Of a stretch of DNA of 35,129 nucleotides, positions 1 through 12,691 are shown piece after piece. Source of the DNA: Plakobranchus ocellatus (lineage: Eukaryota; Mollusca; Gastropoda; Plakobranchidae); assembly GCA_019648995.1 (NCBI GenBank), contig BLXT01002372.1:1736465-1771593 (forward strand), in the 5' to 3' direction. How positions within the stretch are numbered: position 1 is the stretch's first letter; each line of letters opens with the position of its first letter. A model generated the notes under the pieces. The model did no database searches, had not been told where the DNA came from, and worked only from the letters and a program-made list of their open reading frames with translations. The translations under genes and the position numbers were made by a program.

Positions 1-560
1 CCCCCCCGGCGGAGAAACCTCAGGGTCTTCCGCCTTTCTTACACGCCTCCCTACCCCTTCACCTTCGAGGTCCTCGTGTTGGAAAGGATGAAGACCAAAG
101 AGATTAAAGGCTTGGCAGGCCAGTTCGAATGCAACTCGTCTGAGAGATGGGTCGTCTGTTTTTAGCGCTGAGCTTGAGGGCACAGTTCTTACTGCTCACA
201 GATGAAAATACTCTGGTGAATACAGTGATAGCCTTTCGGCCCTTGCAGACTTCAAAAACAATTTAAAGTTGAAGATATTAGGTGCCTATAGAATTCAATT
301 AAAAAAAAAACTTTCAACCGACGTTCATATCTCTTTTGTCCGGATTCCTGCTCACGTAGAGCTACCTGTTCAAAAATGAGGGACAGCCTTCTTGCTATGC
401 ATCCAACAGACTCTATACTGTCCGGCAAGTTTTAATTGTATGCCCTGACTTTCAAGTCACTTGGAGCAAATACTACAATGAAACTGACATCTATATTCTT
501 CTCCGGAAGGCCAATCTCTCTCACATTACGGTACATTGGTATCTTTGTACAGGTTCCGTA
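1..560 (+). other. Weak relic of an element coding region at the left edge
   Basis: The plus strand is open from about 3 to 167 and again, in coding-like style, around 391-560; composition here is less AT-rich than the flank. Family not recognised. It may be an old retroelement fossil, broken. Not joined or reconstructed. Confidence 0.25.
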
Positions 561-1694
561 ATTTTTTTTTTTTTTTAATGTACTCAGTCAAACTTTTTTA
601 CGGATTTTAATCTTTGGTCTTAATTTGCTTAAGCCGATGCTAAATAATGGTCGACAAAATAAATAGAACCCTGAGATCACCGATAAATGGTGGACTAGAT
701 ATGCCTATAATCAATCTTTCAATCAATCTATAAGGCTGTTTCTGCTATTATTGCCTATTGCCCATGAGTTGAGATTTTCAGTGAGAGTTACTATCTCTAT
801 TTCGTGTGCCTTCAATTTTTCCAGTGATTGCTAAATATTCTAAATCTTGTGGCGGCAGGTGTATCTTAGAAATTGAAGTTGCCTCCAGCCTGTCGTTTTA
901 ATTAATGACCGCTCAAAGTTCACTTCTTTCAGAACGGAGTCATTGGGATTTTTTTCCCCATCATTTTTCTGATAAAGCGCATCTCCACTGCTTCCAGCTT
1001 TCTCTCTGTTTCCCTGTTCTTTTTTCAACACACACTTCTATATAGTACTGACCATATATATGTTTTCAATATCCTTAGTTTGGTATCTATAAGTTTTGGC
1101 TTGTCATTATTGGTTTCATTTGTTGGAATGTATCTTTGGCTCCTGCTATTCTTTTTTCTTGTATTTCAACTAAAAGACAATATATCACATAATATTAACA
1201 TATTAAATATGTTTGTTGTTAGTCAAAAGACGTTAAGTCATAGGTCCCTATGGGAAGGTTACTTTTGATATTTTCCTTTGTAATATATTGGGAGCAATAA
1301 CTCGTCTGCACTAAAATCAGATGCGAATTGTGCAAAAATATGATAGGCCTAATTATTTGAAAATTTGAAAATTAAATGTCTGTGCAATCTATTTATTCAT
1401 TTTTGTGTCTTTTCTTGGTAACGATTTCAATTTATTTGTAGTTCTCATTGGTCAATTTCTATATTTTGTTGTTTAGTAGTTTAATCGCCAGAGCTGGCAA
1501 ATCATCATTTCTGATTTAGAAAAATGTATCCATATGTATTTTACGATAATAGGCCTACGATGTTTATCTATACATGACAATGATGCTATTCGTTTGGTAT
1601 CTCAGGCGCAAGAGTCCACTAAAAGTAAAATCATTAACTAGCATAGCAACTGTCATTAATATGCATAACTAAGTTAATGAGAATGAAATTATTT

Positions 1695-1742
1695 ATTATA
1701 TATATATATATATTATATATTATATATATATATATATATAAT
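1695..1742. repeat. TA microsatellite
   Basis: Alternating TA with a few slips. Confidence 0.95.
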
Positions 1743-2553
1743 ACAGTAACAAAGTTTCATTTTACTGAATTGAACAAACAGAATTAAAAGCAACAGCTTT
1801 GAAATAATGCAGCATTTTTTGTGGTTTTTCTTGCAATTAGTTTGATTTGGTATTGTCTTTTCTATTTTCTGGTGCTGATGAAACCAAACTTACGCGAAAT
1901 ATTTCAAAAGGCGACCTGAGATTAAAAAGCGAAAGTTAAAAGAAATAGATAGCTAGACAGGCAACAACAACCCTCTTCGTTAAAAAAAGGTAGACAAATG
2001 CGTGGTTTACAGTGCAGTGCGAGCACGAAGAAGACCTTATGTGCTCGGTCGCACGTCTGCTCTTTATATCCAGCGTTTATCTAAAATAGATCAAATCTAT
2101 TCAGTTTCTCCAATTGCGAAATTCTTTTTTTTTCATCAAATCTGAATGCAAAAGGGATCAGTATAATAGTAAGTATGGGTTGGAGCGTAGATGCCGATAT
2201 ATCTAGATCTAGGAAAGATTTCGACCTACCCCACCAGAACCAGATCCAAATCTATGATTTGGTTTAGATCTAAATTTAGATTTAGGCCGACAAAGTTTCC
2301 CGGTGTGGAAATCTTAGAAATCTAGGCCTTCAAGATCTAGATCCTCAAGATTAGGATTTAGAGCCCCAATTTTTTTTCTTCTGCGGCCAAGTTCCCTCCT
2401 GTGGCTTTTGCATTTCAATGATACTTATAGCTCTCAATCCCCAAATCTCACTCTATGGGTGGGCCTATGATAGGCCTACAGCTTCACTTAGATCTAGGTG
2501 AATTTCATACACTTATTGAAGCCATAGATTTCTCATCTTGTTACAAAGTAGGC

Positions 2554-2630
2554 GGCGCTTTTTCTTTTGTTCCAACCCCGAGTTTTTATATCTAGCTATA
2601 TTACCTGATAGGAACAAACGAAAAAGCGCC
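2554..2630. repeat. Inverted repeat, 20-bp arms, 37-base loop
   Basis: Arms 2554-2573 (GGCGCTTTTTCTTTTGTTCC) and 2611-2630 are complementary at 19 of 20 positions. A third, diverged copy of the arm (GGGAACAAACAAAAAAG) lies at 2757-2773. Confidence 0.9.
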
Positions 2631-4245
2631 AAATTGTGCAGATTTTGTGTGAAAATAGTACTATTTTCATAACAACTTGGCTTGCGACCCCTTCATTTCA
2701 TTGATAGCTTATGTTGATAGAGCTAGATCAGATTATAGCTTATGAAAAGTGGGGGTGGGAACAAACAAAAAAGTATGTCAGTCGTAGTGCAAACAAAGAG
2801 GAAAAAAAAATGGAGCGAAATAGGGATTGGATGGTGGGGCTGGGGTCAAAGCTCTTGACACAGAGCTACTGATAAAACTAATCAAAACTGGCATTACACA
2901 TCACAACTGATCATTCCCTCACCACCATCATATTTTAAAACTGAGTTAAGTTTAACACACAAAGGAGATTATACAAAAACCAATCATATTGAACTGTAAA
3001 TCAGTCGGAGAGAGAGAGAGATTGATTGATTAGCTGGCTTTTTTTTTTTCATAACAGCTATGAAATAGGCACAAGGACCTTTTCATTTGGCTGTTAATAA
3101 TACATAATTGAAGTAATGCACACATTAATATCATCAAAAGGTCTAATTTTCCATTCATTCATGCTTAAACTGCAAAATTAATTATGGGATCAAATTAATG
3201 AATAAATGTGAAGGGTAGACAATCATTCTATTTAAGGCCTCTTTCCAATCTTCCTGAAGATGGCTTCAAAAATTCGTAAGGCTACATTTGAAGAATAATT
3301 ATTATGCAGTTATTTCTGACAGAGAGTGATGAGTAGATTGTTTATATGGTATATATTTTTTTAATGCAATAATGGTTTTTTTTTTGTTTTTTTGTTTTTT
3401 TCAGAAGTAATTTCTCAGACACCTAACTACAAATGGATATTTTAGATTATCATTAACAGCAAAGAAGTCTATTTTTTCTTTACATAAATATCATGATACA
3501 TTTCTTCATGTTATTTTGAGTACTGAAGTTTGTGAACCCTGATATAACATTTTAATTTTCTCAGTTTATAACAATAAAAAATGTAGTCCTAAGTGCTGAC
3601 CTGATAACAGTTTAAAAAACTAAAAGACTTTGTAAATTAACAGAGGTACAAGTTTCCAGTTTCTTCATAAATATTGAATTTACGCTAAGCTGTATAGAAA
3701 GCATTTAAACATTTTTTTCCCTAAGCCTTTAAATGTGATCAATATACTTTGTATGCTTTTTCCCATTAAAAAAAAACCAAAAGCTTCATTTATTACCTCT
3801 AACACTAACAGGGGTCTGATTAGGTCTAGCTGCTGTACAATTGAGCTCTAATACTATGATTTAAGGCAAGAGGTAGGCCTACATCTTGTGCATTTTGAAT
3901 AAATGATTTTTGAAAAGAGCTTTTTTTAAGCTTTGATTTGATATCAATCTTAAATGAATTTTAAAAAAATACAGGAGATGCAGATTTTCAAAATTTAGGC
4001 CAAGTGTTTCAGAAAATCTATGAAGTATCACATGTATATCACATGAATCACTCATTTTTTCAGTCCAGTTTATGAAAACAATAAATGCAACAAAAATAGT
4101 CATTTCTCTGGCTCATTTCCCAAAATAACATAATATGGTACCTTTTGTCTCAAACTGTTCTGGCACATCTCAAAAGGATATAATATGTTTTTGACCGAGG
4201 CAAATAACTCTTCTTGTGAACTCTTCTTCATTATCCAGTTTCAGT

Positions 4246-4479
4246 ATGAAGACTGTACTTATGGTGGCTGAAAAGCCATCTTTGGCTCAGTCTTTGGCAA
4301 AAATTTTATCGAATGGCAGTATGACCTCTCGCAAGGGTATGAATGGAGCGTGCTCTGTTCATGACTACACAGGAAGATTCAATGGTGAACAAGTTCATTT
4401 TAAGATGACATCTGTGTGTGGCCATGTCATGGGTGTGGATTTCCCTGGTCGTTACAATAACTGGGACAAAGTAGATCCG
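4246..4479 (+). CDS. TOP3B: TOP3B coding exon 1 (start codon, TOPRIM N-terminus)
   Basis: Encodes residues 1-78, starting [20 protein letters not shown] and ending WDKVDP. The AEKPS motif holds Glu9 of the TOPRIM metal site and Lys10. The ATG at 4246 is chosen because it matches the known start of the family. A frame extends ten codons further upstream, but an AG at 4243-4244 preceded by a pyrimidine-rich stretch looks like a splice acceptor, so the upstream codons are probably intron and a non-coding 5' exon is expected. Donor GTAGGA at 4480; phase 0. Confidence 0.96.
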
Positions 4480-7400
4480 GTAGGATGCATATTAATTTCT
4501 TTTTTCATATATCAGTCCTTGGTTGTAAACTAACAACTTTCTTTTTCTTTCTAGAATATTGTAATAGATTGTTCTCTTTACAGTTTTATGTTTTAAGTAA
4601 AAAAGTAAAGTTTTCATTTTTTTTTTCCTGCAGAATTCTTTCTTTAAATTATGCTATGAAAAAGTCTCTCCAAATGTCCTCTACCATTAAGTCTCATATA
4701 TTTCATACTGATATAAGATCCTTCATGGTTTTGTCTTCTGGAAATACTGCTTTTTAGGCAATGTAGGGTTAAAGATATGCCAAGCAGTCAACCATTCTAA
4801 AAATTGTCCCGTCTTTGCTGCTTCGCTTCAGTGGGAATTCAATTTATTAATTTATTTTGCATGGATATTTCATTAACAGTGTCATTGTTTTGCCCGAAAT
4901 AGCAAATTTTGTCGTAGCATCACAAGCAAAACATTGTCCACCGATAGAAATGATAGTTTTTACTCATTTTAATTTAAGTCTAGGAATAAAATTTATGGCA
5001 AAGCATTATTGTTTTTCGGTGAATTAATGGAACACAGTCTTAAGAAAACATATTTTGATGTTTTCTGGATTTTTATTGTTATGTATGACAGAGACACAAC
5101 CTTTTGTCATGGCCTCATATACATAAAAAACAATTTGTGATGCTTTCCAACTTTAGAGCGATCAACATTTTATCAGCCTGAAAGGGTAAATTGGCCCAAT
5201 TATTTAAAAAGCAATGTCTTGATTTTTACAGTGATACAAGTATTGCCAAAAAAATTTGATGACCTCCTCTGAAAAACCTCTAAGAATTCTGTTGGCACAA
5301 TGAAGCTGTAGAAGCAAAATTCTAGAGTTCGGTTCTTTTTTTTTTTTCAACCTTTACTTAAATTCAGGTTGAGCTTTTCACTGCACCAATCACTAAAAAA
5401 GAGGCGAATCCTAATCTCCACATGCCAAATTTTTTGCGCAAAGAGGTGAGTGTTTTATTTATTCTTTTGTCCTTTTAAACAGGCTATACCTTGCTTTTGG
5501 TTCAGTTGTAATTATTTTTATGTAATGTAAGAAATGCAAGCGGAGCAAAATGTAATTTTGAAGCAAAGAAAAACATTATTATATGACAAATTTGAAAAAA
5601 ACAAACTTGCTAGACACCTGCTCTTTAGGTATTCTCCAACCATTGCTAGATGTAACCCTTTACATACAACCTATATGTCTTCGAGAATTTTTTTTTTGTT
5701 TTGGTTTTATTGCTGTTGTTTTTTTTTTTCCTTTGTCATTGCCTTTTGGGGCTGTAACATTTCAAAACCTAGTTAAAAGTTGACTTTTGGTTTTAGAGCC
5801 ATTTCATGGGTTCCAAGAAATAGATCTATAGATCTCTGTGTCAACTCTGCTAAGGCTACTTCATTTCTTTTTCAATGCAAACTCTGTATGTTGGTGCAGC
5901 TAGTAGTTTGTGCAGGCATGTTAGTTTGCCAGAATTTCCACAATTTTACCAGCCATGTCTTAAATAAATGCTGTCTTTTTAAACCTGTAAAAAAGATATT
6001 TTGAAGCTGGGAGAGACAATATTTTGCCTTTTAAAAAACTAAAATTAAAAAGTCAGAAAGGGGGGCAAAGCCCCTCTTTTAACCCCCAGGCCAAGGTCTA
6101 AGTGGTCCTGGATTTTGGCGAGTTGCAGGCATATCTTTTTTTGTAAAAGCCACTTACAGGTCTGTTTGTGTGACAATTGTTTTCATGTCTCCTTCTGGGT
6201 AGGATGTATTGCTCAAATGCCTTTCTTATGAGTTGAAAAAAAGCTCTTTGTCTTTGAATAAGTTGTTGCATTTGCCAGTTTGAGCAAACCATCTTTTTTG
6301 AACTCATTTTGCTATTGCTTCCTTTGTCTTGTTTGTGAAGATTCTGTTTTGAAGGAGATATTTGTCTATGGTGAAAACTCTTTACAGAAAAAGTGTTAAA
6401 TGTGGTCCTGCATCATCATTAACTTAAGTGTAAGTGATTATATCTTCCCTCGATACATTTGAATAATTTGTAATGGTCAGTTTGTCTACCTTCTTTTCAT
6501 TCATTATTATGCGAGGCAACCAGGGTAAATCATTCACTAAGTTGATGTTGGACATATCGAATTATCCTAATTCTGTTAAAGGTAAAGGAGTTGAAGATTA
6601 TACATTTACAGTCCTTTCTGTGTTTTTGTTATTAATTTATTATTTGAATTATTAAATGGCTGTTTGTGCAGTCAGTAATTTGTGAGGCAATTGTTTCCAT
6701 GTCTCTGTTGGACAGAAGGTACTGATCAAATGCCTTAATGACAGCAATTTAAAGATCCACAGCAAAATGGTTGGTCTAGCCTGGTTGTCTCATTATAAAT
6801 ATGTTGGTCTATTTATTGTAGTACATTTTTTTTCAATTCAATCACTTATCACCTCTATGATTCATTTTAAAACAATGTAGGTTTGATCCCTTATTTTCGT
6901 GTATGACCTGTATACTATGTTAGGGTACCATCATATTACATTATCTGCCTTCTAATGTACACATTAAAACATTATTCTATTCCCCCTTTTTGTTTGGAAG
7001 GCAACAAATGCAGATTACTTAGTTCTGTGGCTTGATTGCGACAAGGAAGGTGAAAACATTTGCTTTGAGGTCATTGATTGTGTTTGTGGAGTTATGAACA
7101 GGGTGCATGGCCAGGTGAGAATGGTTGCAAAAACGAGAAAGTTTTATTGACATTCACATATAAAACTCATTTAAGAAAAAAAATCACTGGCATGAAGATA
7201 TTTAATCATTTGAAAAGTCTTTTAGAGGTGCAACTGTGAATTGCCTTTTAAGCGCAAAAAGAAAAATTGGAAATTCTAAAGACAAGAATACATGTAAACT
7301 TACTGTGATGTCTCTCAAATGTGTACAAATATTATTGCTGCAATTGAAATTATAGAAATTACTGTACATCTACTGCTTTCAAAATGACTTGCTGCCAAAA

Positions 7401-10400
7401 ACACTGCATACTTCCTGCACAGGCACTGTAATTTGAATTAAGGCATTACTACTTGAATAAATTTTGGTGTCCAAAAAAAAAAAAAAATTAGATTTTAATG
7501 AAATAAATGTAAAAGCTGTAAATAAACTTACTTTTGTGAGCAAGGGTAAAAAAAAAAAAAGGGCCCTTGCTTACAAAATTACAATCAAATCAATAGAGAA
7601 TATTAACTAAATTTTTTGGAGTTGTAGCATTATTAAATGCAGTTGACATATGGTGAGTCGTAGATAAAGTTTGTTTTGTGTGATGTCATCCACATGGACA
7701 TCTCTTTCTTTTGAAATAACAAGGAAAAAAGTTTCAGTCAAGTATAATTGCCACCATTCTTTTCATGTTGCCACGTGCAGTCAAGCTTAGACCTTTAGCA
7801 AGTCTCAGAGACAGCTTTAAAACCGCTGTACTTTTAAGTAATTTGAAGAGGATGACTATGCTACTGCTACACATTTGTTATTTTCATAACAGTTACATGC
7901 ACATATTCATTTGAAGCTTCCCTTTAATACTGTGTTGTGAACATTTTAGAAAGATTTTTTATTGAGGACTGTAAATTAGTACTATCATCTTCAATGCAGC
8001 AACCAAAGTGTTCAAAATATTTTAATATTAGGTAAAGAATGATCTGCCTATCATCAAGACTAACAAAAAGATTGAATACATAGATCATTCCCATTCACAT
8101 GTGGCTTTTTTTTTTTAATAGAGCTTCTGTCCCACATCATTGCAGCAAAAGCAAAATTCTGAGATTTTAAAAACTAAACTCCTTTAAGAGTATACTTTCA
8201 AAGCTTGTTTTCTCAACTTTCTTCAGCAAATTTATCGAGCTCGGTTCAGTGCAATCACAGAAACTGACATCAAACGTGCTATGAATACTCTTGTGGAACC
8301 TAACAAAAATGAAGCACTTTCTGTTGACGCACGGCAAGAGTTGGACCTGAGAATTGGTTGTGCATTTACACGCTACCAGACCAGGTTCTTTCAGGTATGT
8401 GCTTCAGGCGGGATAGGTTTATAAAATATGTTACAACAAAAATATTTGTTATCAGGAGTTTATAAGAAAGAATAAAAAGAAAGAAGATTTAAATGTATGG
8501 CAAAGCAAAAACAATTTAATTTTATTAACACCAAATGCATTTCTTTTGCAGTTGAACTTTATGACTACGTTTGGGCTTATTAATTTTATTTTTGCTCTTT
8601 AAATTTAACGAGGAATCTCCTTACAAGTATGTTTGTTTCTGGTTTAAAAATAAAGAAAATTAATCTTTTTCTTTTCATAGCTGTGAAAATTAAATAAAGA
8701 GCTGTATTTTTTATCATCGGCTTTGCATTGGTATTGTATTTTCCAGAACAGATATGGAGACCTGGACAGCACAGTGATTTCATATGGCCCATGCCAAACT
8801 CCTACTCTGGGTTTCTGTGTGGAACGTCATGACAAAATACAATCCTTCAAACCGGAGCCTTATTGGGTCATCAACGTTACTGTGAGTCATGTAAAGACTC
8901 ACAATGTATATAATTACATAGGTTGTTCTCTGGGAAGCTCATGACAATTAAATTATGTGATTGCAAAGTTAAAAACCATTTTTTTTTAAAATTTGACTTT
9001 TAATTACTCCATTTTATTTTAGCTTGGTTTTTGGCTAATTAATCACATTACAATCATTCAGTATGAATAAAAACAAACTTCAGCAACATAGCAAAACTGG
9101 GTAGCATACTGTTGTAAGTTTATCAAGACAAATAAAGTATGGTGCCAAACACCAAACCACCTGCAACAAGAGATGCTGAAAAATGTTTTTCCTGGTAGAT
9201 TGATTCATGTAAAAGTGGTACTGATTCTGGAAAGCTATTATTAATTTCCAGTACCTTTATCAGATACAGAGCCAAACTATTTTTTTTGTATTTCTGGTCT
9301 TAGGCACTTGCACAAACAAACGATAGTATTTTTGTAATATTGTTTGAAATTTACATTTTATTGTCCCCAGGTGTTTGTAAATCTTTTTAAATCTATTTTT
9401 ATTGAATATCTTCATTTAATGATTTGGCTACCAGTTGAACTATAAATACTCATCTGAAATTTAACGTTTAAGACTTTATGTTGTTTTCATCAAATAAGAT
9501 ACCAAGACCTCTTTCATGATATTTCCCTTTGAATAAATTAGAATTATTCTACCTAGTTTTATGAAACCTGCCCCTTTCCATCTTCATTATGAGGAAAAGA
9601 GACAAATTTTGTTCATAATGTAAACAACTTTTAATGAGATTTGACTGAAAATCCTGTGGCACACCATTTGTTACAAGTGATGATGGATTTAAAATCAGAT
9701 TAGATATGGAAGTGGGAGTGAGAATTCTTAGATTCCTACCAGATCTGATAAATATTTCCAATGTGTGAAAATATTTATGAACAACAGTGAAATCACACAT
9801 ATAAGAAATGCTTGTTAGTAAAGTCGTTATGGTTAGAAGCAGATTTCTCCTCACACTCACAGCAGTAGCTTGGCATGTTTACTAACAAAATGGGTAAAAG
9901 CAGGATTTGTTATCAAATATAATGGGTTACAGATTAATCAATGGGTTAATTATGACATGGTTTAAGCCACTTGCATAGGCTAAATGGTAACACTATTAAA
10001 TCAATATTGAATAGAATCCCTTTGTAGATGCCAATGCATAAGTATGTACCATCAAACTTAAATTTTATTAAATAGTCTTAATGGTGAATTGCTGTACTCT
10101 TGATGAGAAAGTGATGAGTAAGAATCCTATTTGAGCAAAAAAGTAAAAAAAAAAAAAAAAAATTGAAAAGCTCTTGTCATAAATGAAATTGATTCCTGAG
10201 CCATTGAATGCCTTTGTAAAATTGATGTAAATGATTAGCTTTAAAAAGATGAAATCTCCAGGCAATATTGTATTCACTATCTCCCCCCAAAAAATGAGGT
10301 CTTCCCTTTGGACAAACATCCCCCCTCCTCTCTCTCTCTCTCTCTCNNNNNNNNNNNNNNNNNNNNNNNNNNNNNNNNNNNNNNNNNNNNNNNNNNNNNN

Positions 10401-12633
10401 NNNNNNNNNNNNNNNNNNNNNNNNNNNNNNNNNNNNNNNNNNNNNNNNNNNNNNNNNNNNNNNNNNNNNNNNNNNNNNNNNNNNNNNNNNNNNNNNNNNN
10501 NNNNNNNNNNNNNNNNNNNNNNNNNNNNNNNNNNNNNNNNNNNNNNNNNNNNNNNNNNNNNNNNNNNNNNNNNNNNNNNNNNNNNNNNNNNNNNNNNNNN
10601 NNNNNNNNNNNNNNNNNNNNNNNNNNNNNNNNNNNNNNNNNNNNNNNNNNNNNNNNNNNNNNNNNNNNNNNNNNNNNNNNNNNNNNNNNNNNNNNNNNNN
10701 NNNNNNNNNNNNNNNNNNNNNNNNNNNNNNNNNNNNNNNNNNNNNNNNNNNNNNNNNNNNNNNNNNNNNNNNNNNNNNNNNNNNNNNNNNNNNNNNNNNN
10801 NNNNNNNNNNNNNNNNNNNNNNNNNNNNNNNNNNNNNNNNNNNNNNNNNNNNNNNNNNNNNNNNNNNNNNNNNNNNNNNNNNNNNNNNNNNNNNNNNNNN
10901 NNNNNNNNNNNNNNNNNNNNNNNNNNNNNNNNNNNNNNNNNNNNNNNNNNNNNNNNNNNNNNNNNNNNNNNNNNNNNNNNNNNNNNNNNNNNNNNNNNNN
11001 NNNNNNNNNNNNNNNNNNNNNNNNNNNNNNNNNNNNNNNNNNNNNNNNNNNNNNNNNNNNNNNNNNNNNNNNNNNNNNNNNNNNNNNNNNNNNNNNNNNN
11101 NNNNNNNNNNNNNNNNNNNNNNNNNNNNNNNNNNNNNNNNNNNNNNNNNNNNNNNNNNNNNNNNNNNNNNNNNNNNNNNNNNNNNNNNNNNNNNNTTTTT
11201 TTTTTTTGTAATTGAAAAGATCTGTGGTAGCTGGCAAATGTTATTTCATCAAACCTTAATTTTGTTTTAGGTCCCCTAAGTTTCTAGCAATACTTGAGCT
11301 TGGCTTACTCCCATATATTCACAGTTTGGAGGTTTATAACTTAAATGACTAGTATCATAAGTTTTTGGATATTCAATACACATTTCATTTTTAAAAAGTC
11401 CTCTTCTGAGCAACTGTTGAATTTAAAACACTTGCATCTTGCATGGATGGATAAACAGACAAGCTCATTTTAAACTTCATATTCATCAACATCAAGTGCC
11501 TTGCTTGTAAGCGTTGGCGATCATGTCCCTCCACAAATCCCTATCTTTGACGGCGGCCAGTATATCTGACACTTTCCCTGGTCCAAGCCATGTGGCCAGT
11601 CCATCCATTATCTTCTCCCTTTGTCTTCCTCTGCTTCTTTTTCCTTCAAACTTTCCTATTGTTACCAAATGTTCCAGTTTTCCTCTTCTCATCACGTGGC
11701 CCAGAAAGGTGGCTTGACGTTTCCTTCTAGTTCTGACCAGTGATCTTCTTTTATTAGCTTCATTCAGAACTCTCTCATTTGTTTTCTTTGCGGTCCAAGG
11801 TATCCGGAGCATTCTTCTAAGGAACCACATTTCTGTTGCTTCTAGTTTATTTTGAATTTGCTTTGAGATTGTCCATGCTTCACATCCATACATTAGAACA
11901 GGTTCTATAAAGCACTGGAGTGCTCTTTTCCTCATTTCGATGGAGATGTGTTTATTTGTCAGGATTGTTTTCATCTTTTGAAAGTTGATCTTTGCCTGAG
12001 CAGTTCTTGCTGATATTTCTCTGTCTGTTTTGCCATCGTTTGAAATTATTGTTCCTAGATATTTGAACTTTACAGTTTGTTTGAGTTTTACTTTATTGAT
12101 GAATATATCACATTTTGGGAATTCTTGTTTGCGACTGATTACCATCACTTCTGTCTTTTTACTGTTCAGTTCTAACCCTTTCTTTCTGCTTTCTTCTTCA
12201 ACGATATTTAGAAGTTTTTGCAGGTCTTCATATTACAGTAGGCTTAATATAATCAGCCCATCATGTCGGCAATAAATCAAATTAATTAAAGTTGGTTGCA
12301 TGGAACTGGAGTCCAATCTTCAAGTCAGCTTTACTAACAACTTCAATTGCTATGCATACTTTAAATATTAGTAGGATAAAAAAAAAAGAGTTATCGAATG
12401 GTGATCAATTTTCAACAGTTTATTTTTATATATTTTTATTTTAAATAGTGGACATTGCTTGACCTACTAGGCCTAAAAATATCTAACAAGTCTAAATATT
12501 TTATTAATTCAACAATGTTTCCCACATTGACCTCTCTCTCTCTTTCTTTCTCTCTCCCTCTTCTCTTTCCTCCCTTCTCTCCCTTCCCTTCTCTTTCTTT
12601 CTGTTTTTCTCTCCCTGTCCCTCTCTCTCGCTG

Positions 12634-12691
<58 letters not shown>

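Larger units (their letters stand above)
561..4245 (+). other. Upstream region of TOP3B
   Basis: AT-rich DNA with a TA microsatellite, GATCTAG-rich stretch at 2195-2350 and a snap-back repeat at 2554-2630. A non-coding first exon and promoter for TOP3B should lie here, since an acceptor seems to precede the start codon. The CpG-containing stretch around 2000-2065 is a possible site, but I cannot place a promoter firmly. Confidence 0.5.
5446..7000 (+). other. TOP3B intron 2 with antisense coding-like relics
   Basis: Intron of 1,555 bases. It contains a short GGGGC-AAA-GCCCC hairpin near 6062-6075 and two diverged copies of one segment (6163-6230 and 6661-6742), described separately. The rest is AT-rich with nothing I can assign. 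Confidence 0.8.

Noticed and set aside
6062-6075. GGGGC-AAA-GCCCC hairpin
   Set aside because: Stem of five pairs is too short to claim a terminator or structured RNA.
9549-9860. 103-codon minus-strand frame
   Set aside because: No recognised motif, no splice context, composition like the surrounding intron.
10068-11270. Three very long open frames on both strands
   Set aside because: They are made of the N gap and short flanks; no real codons support them.
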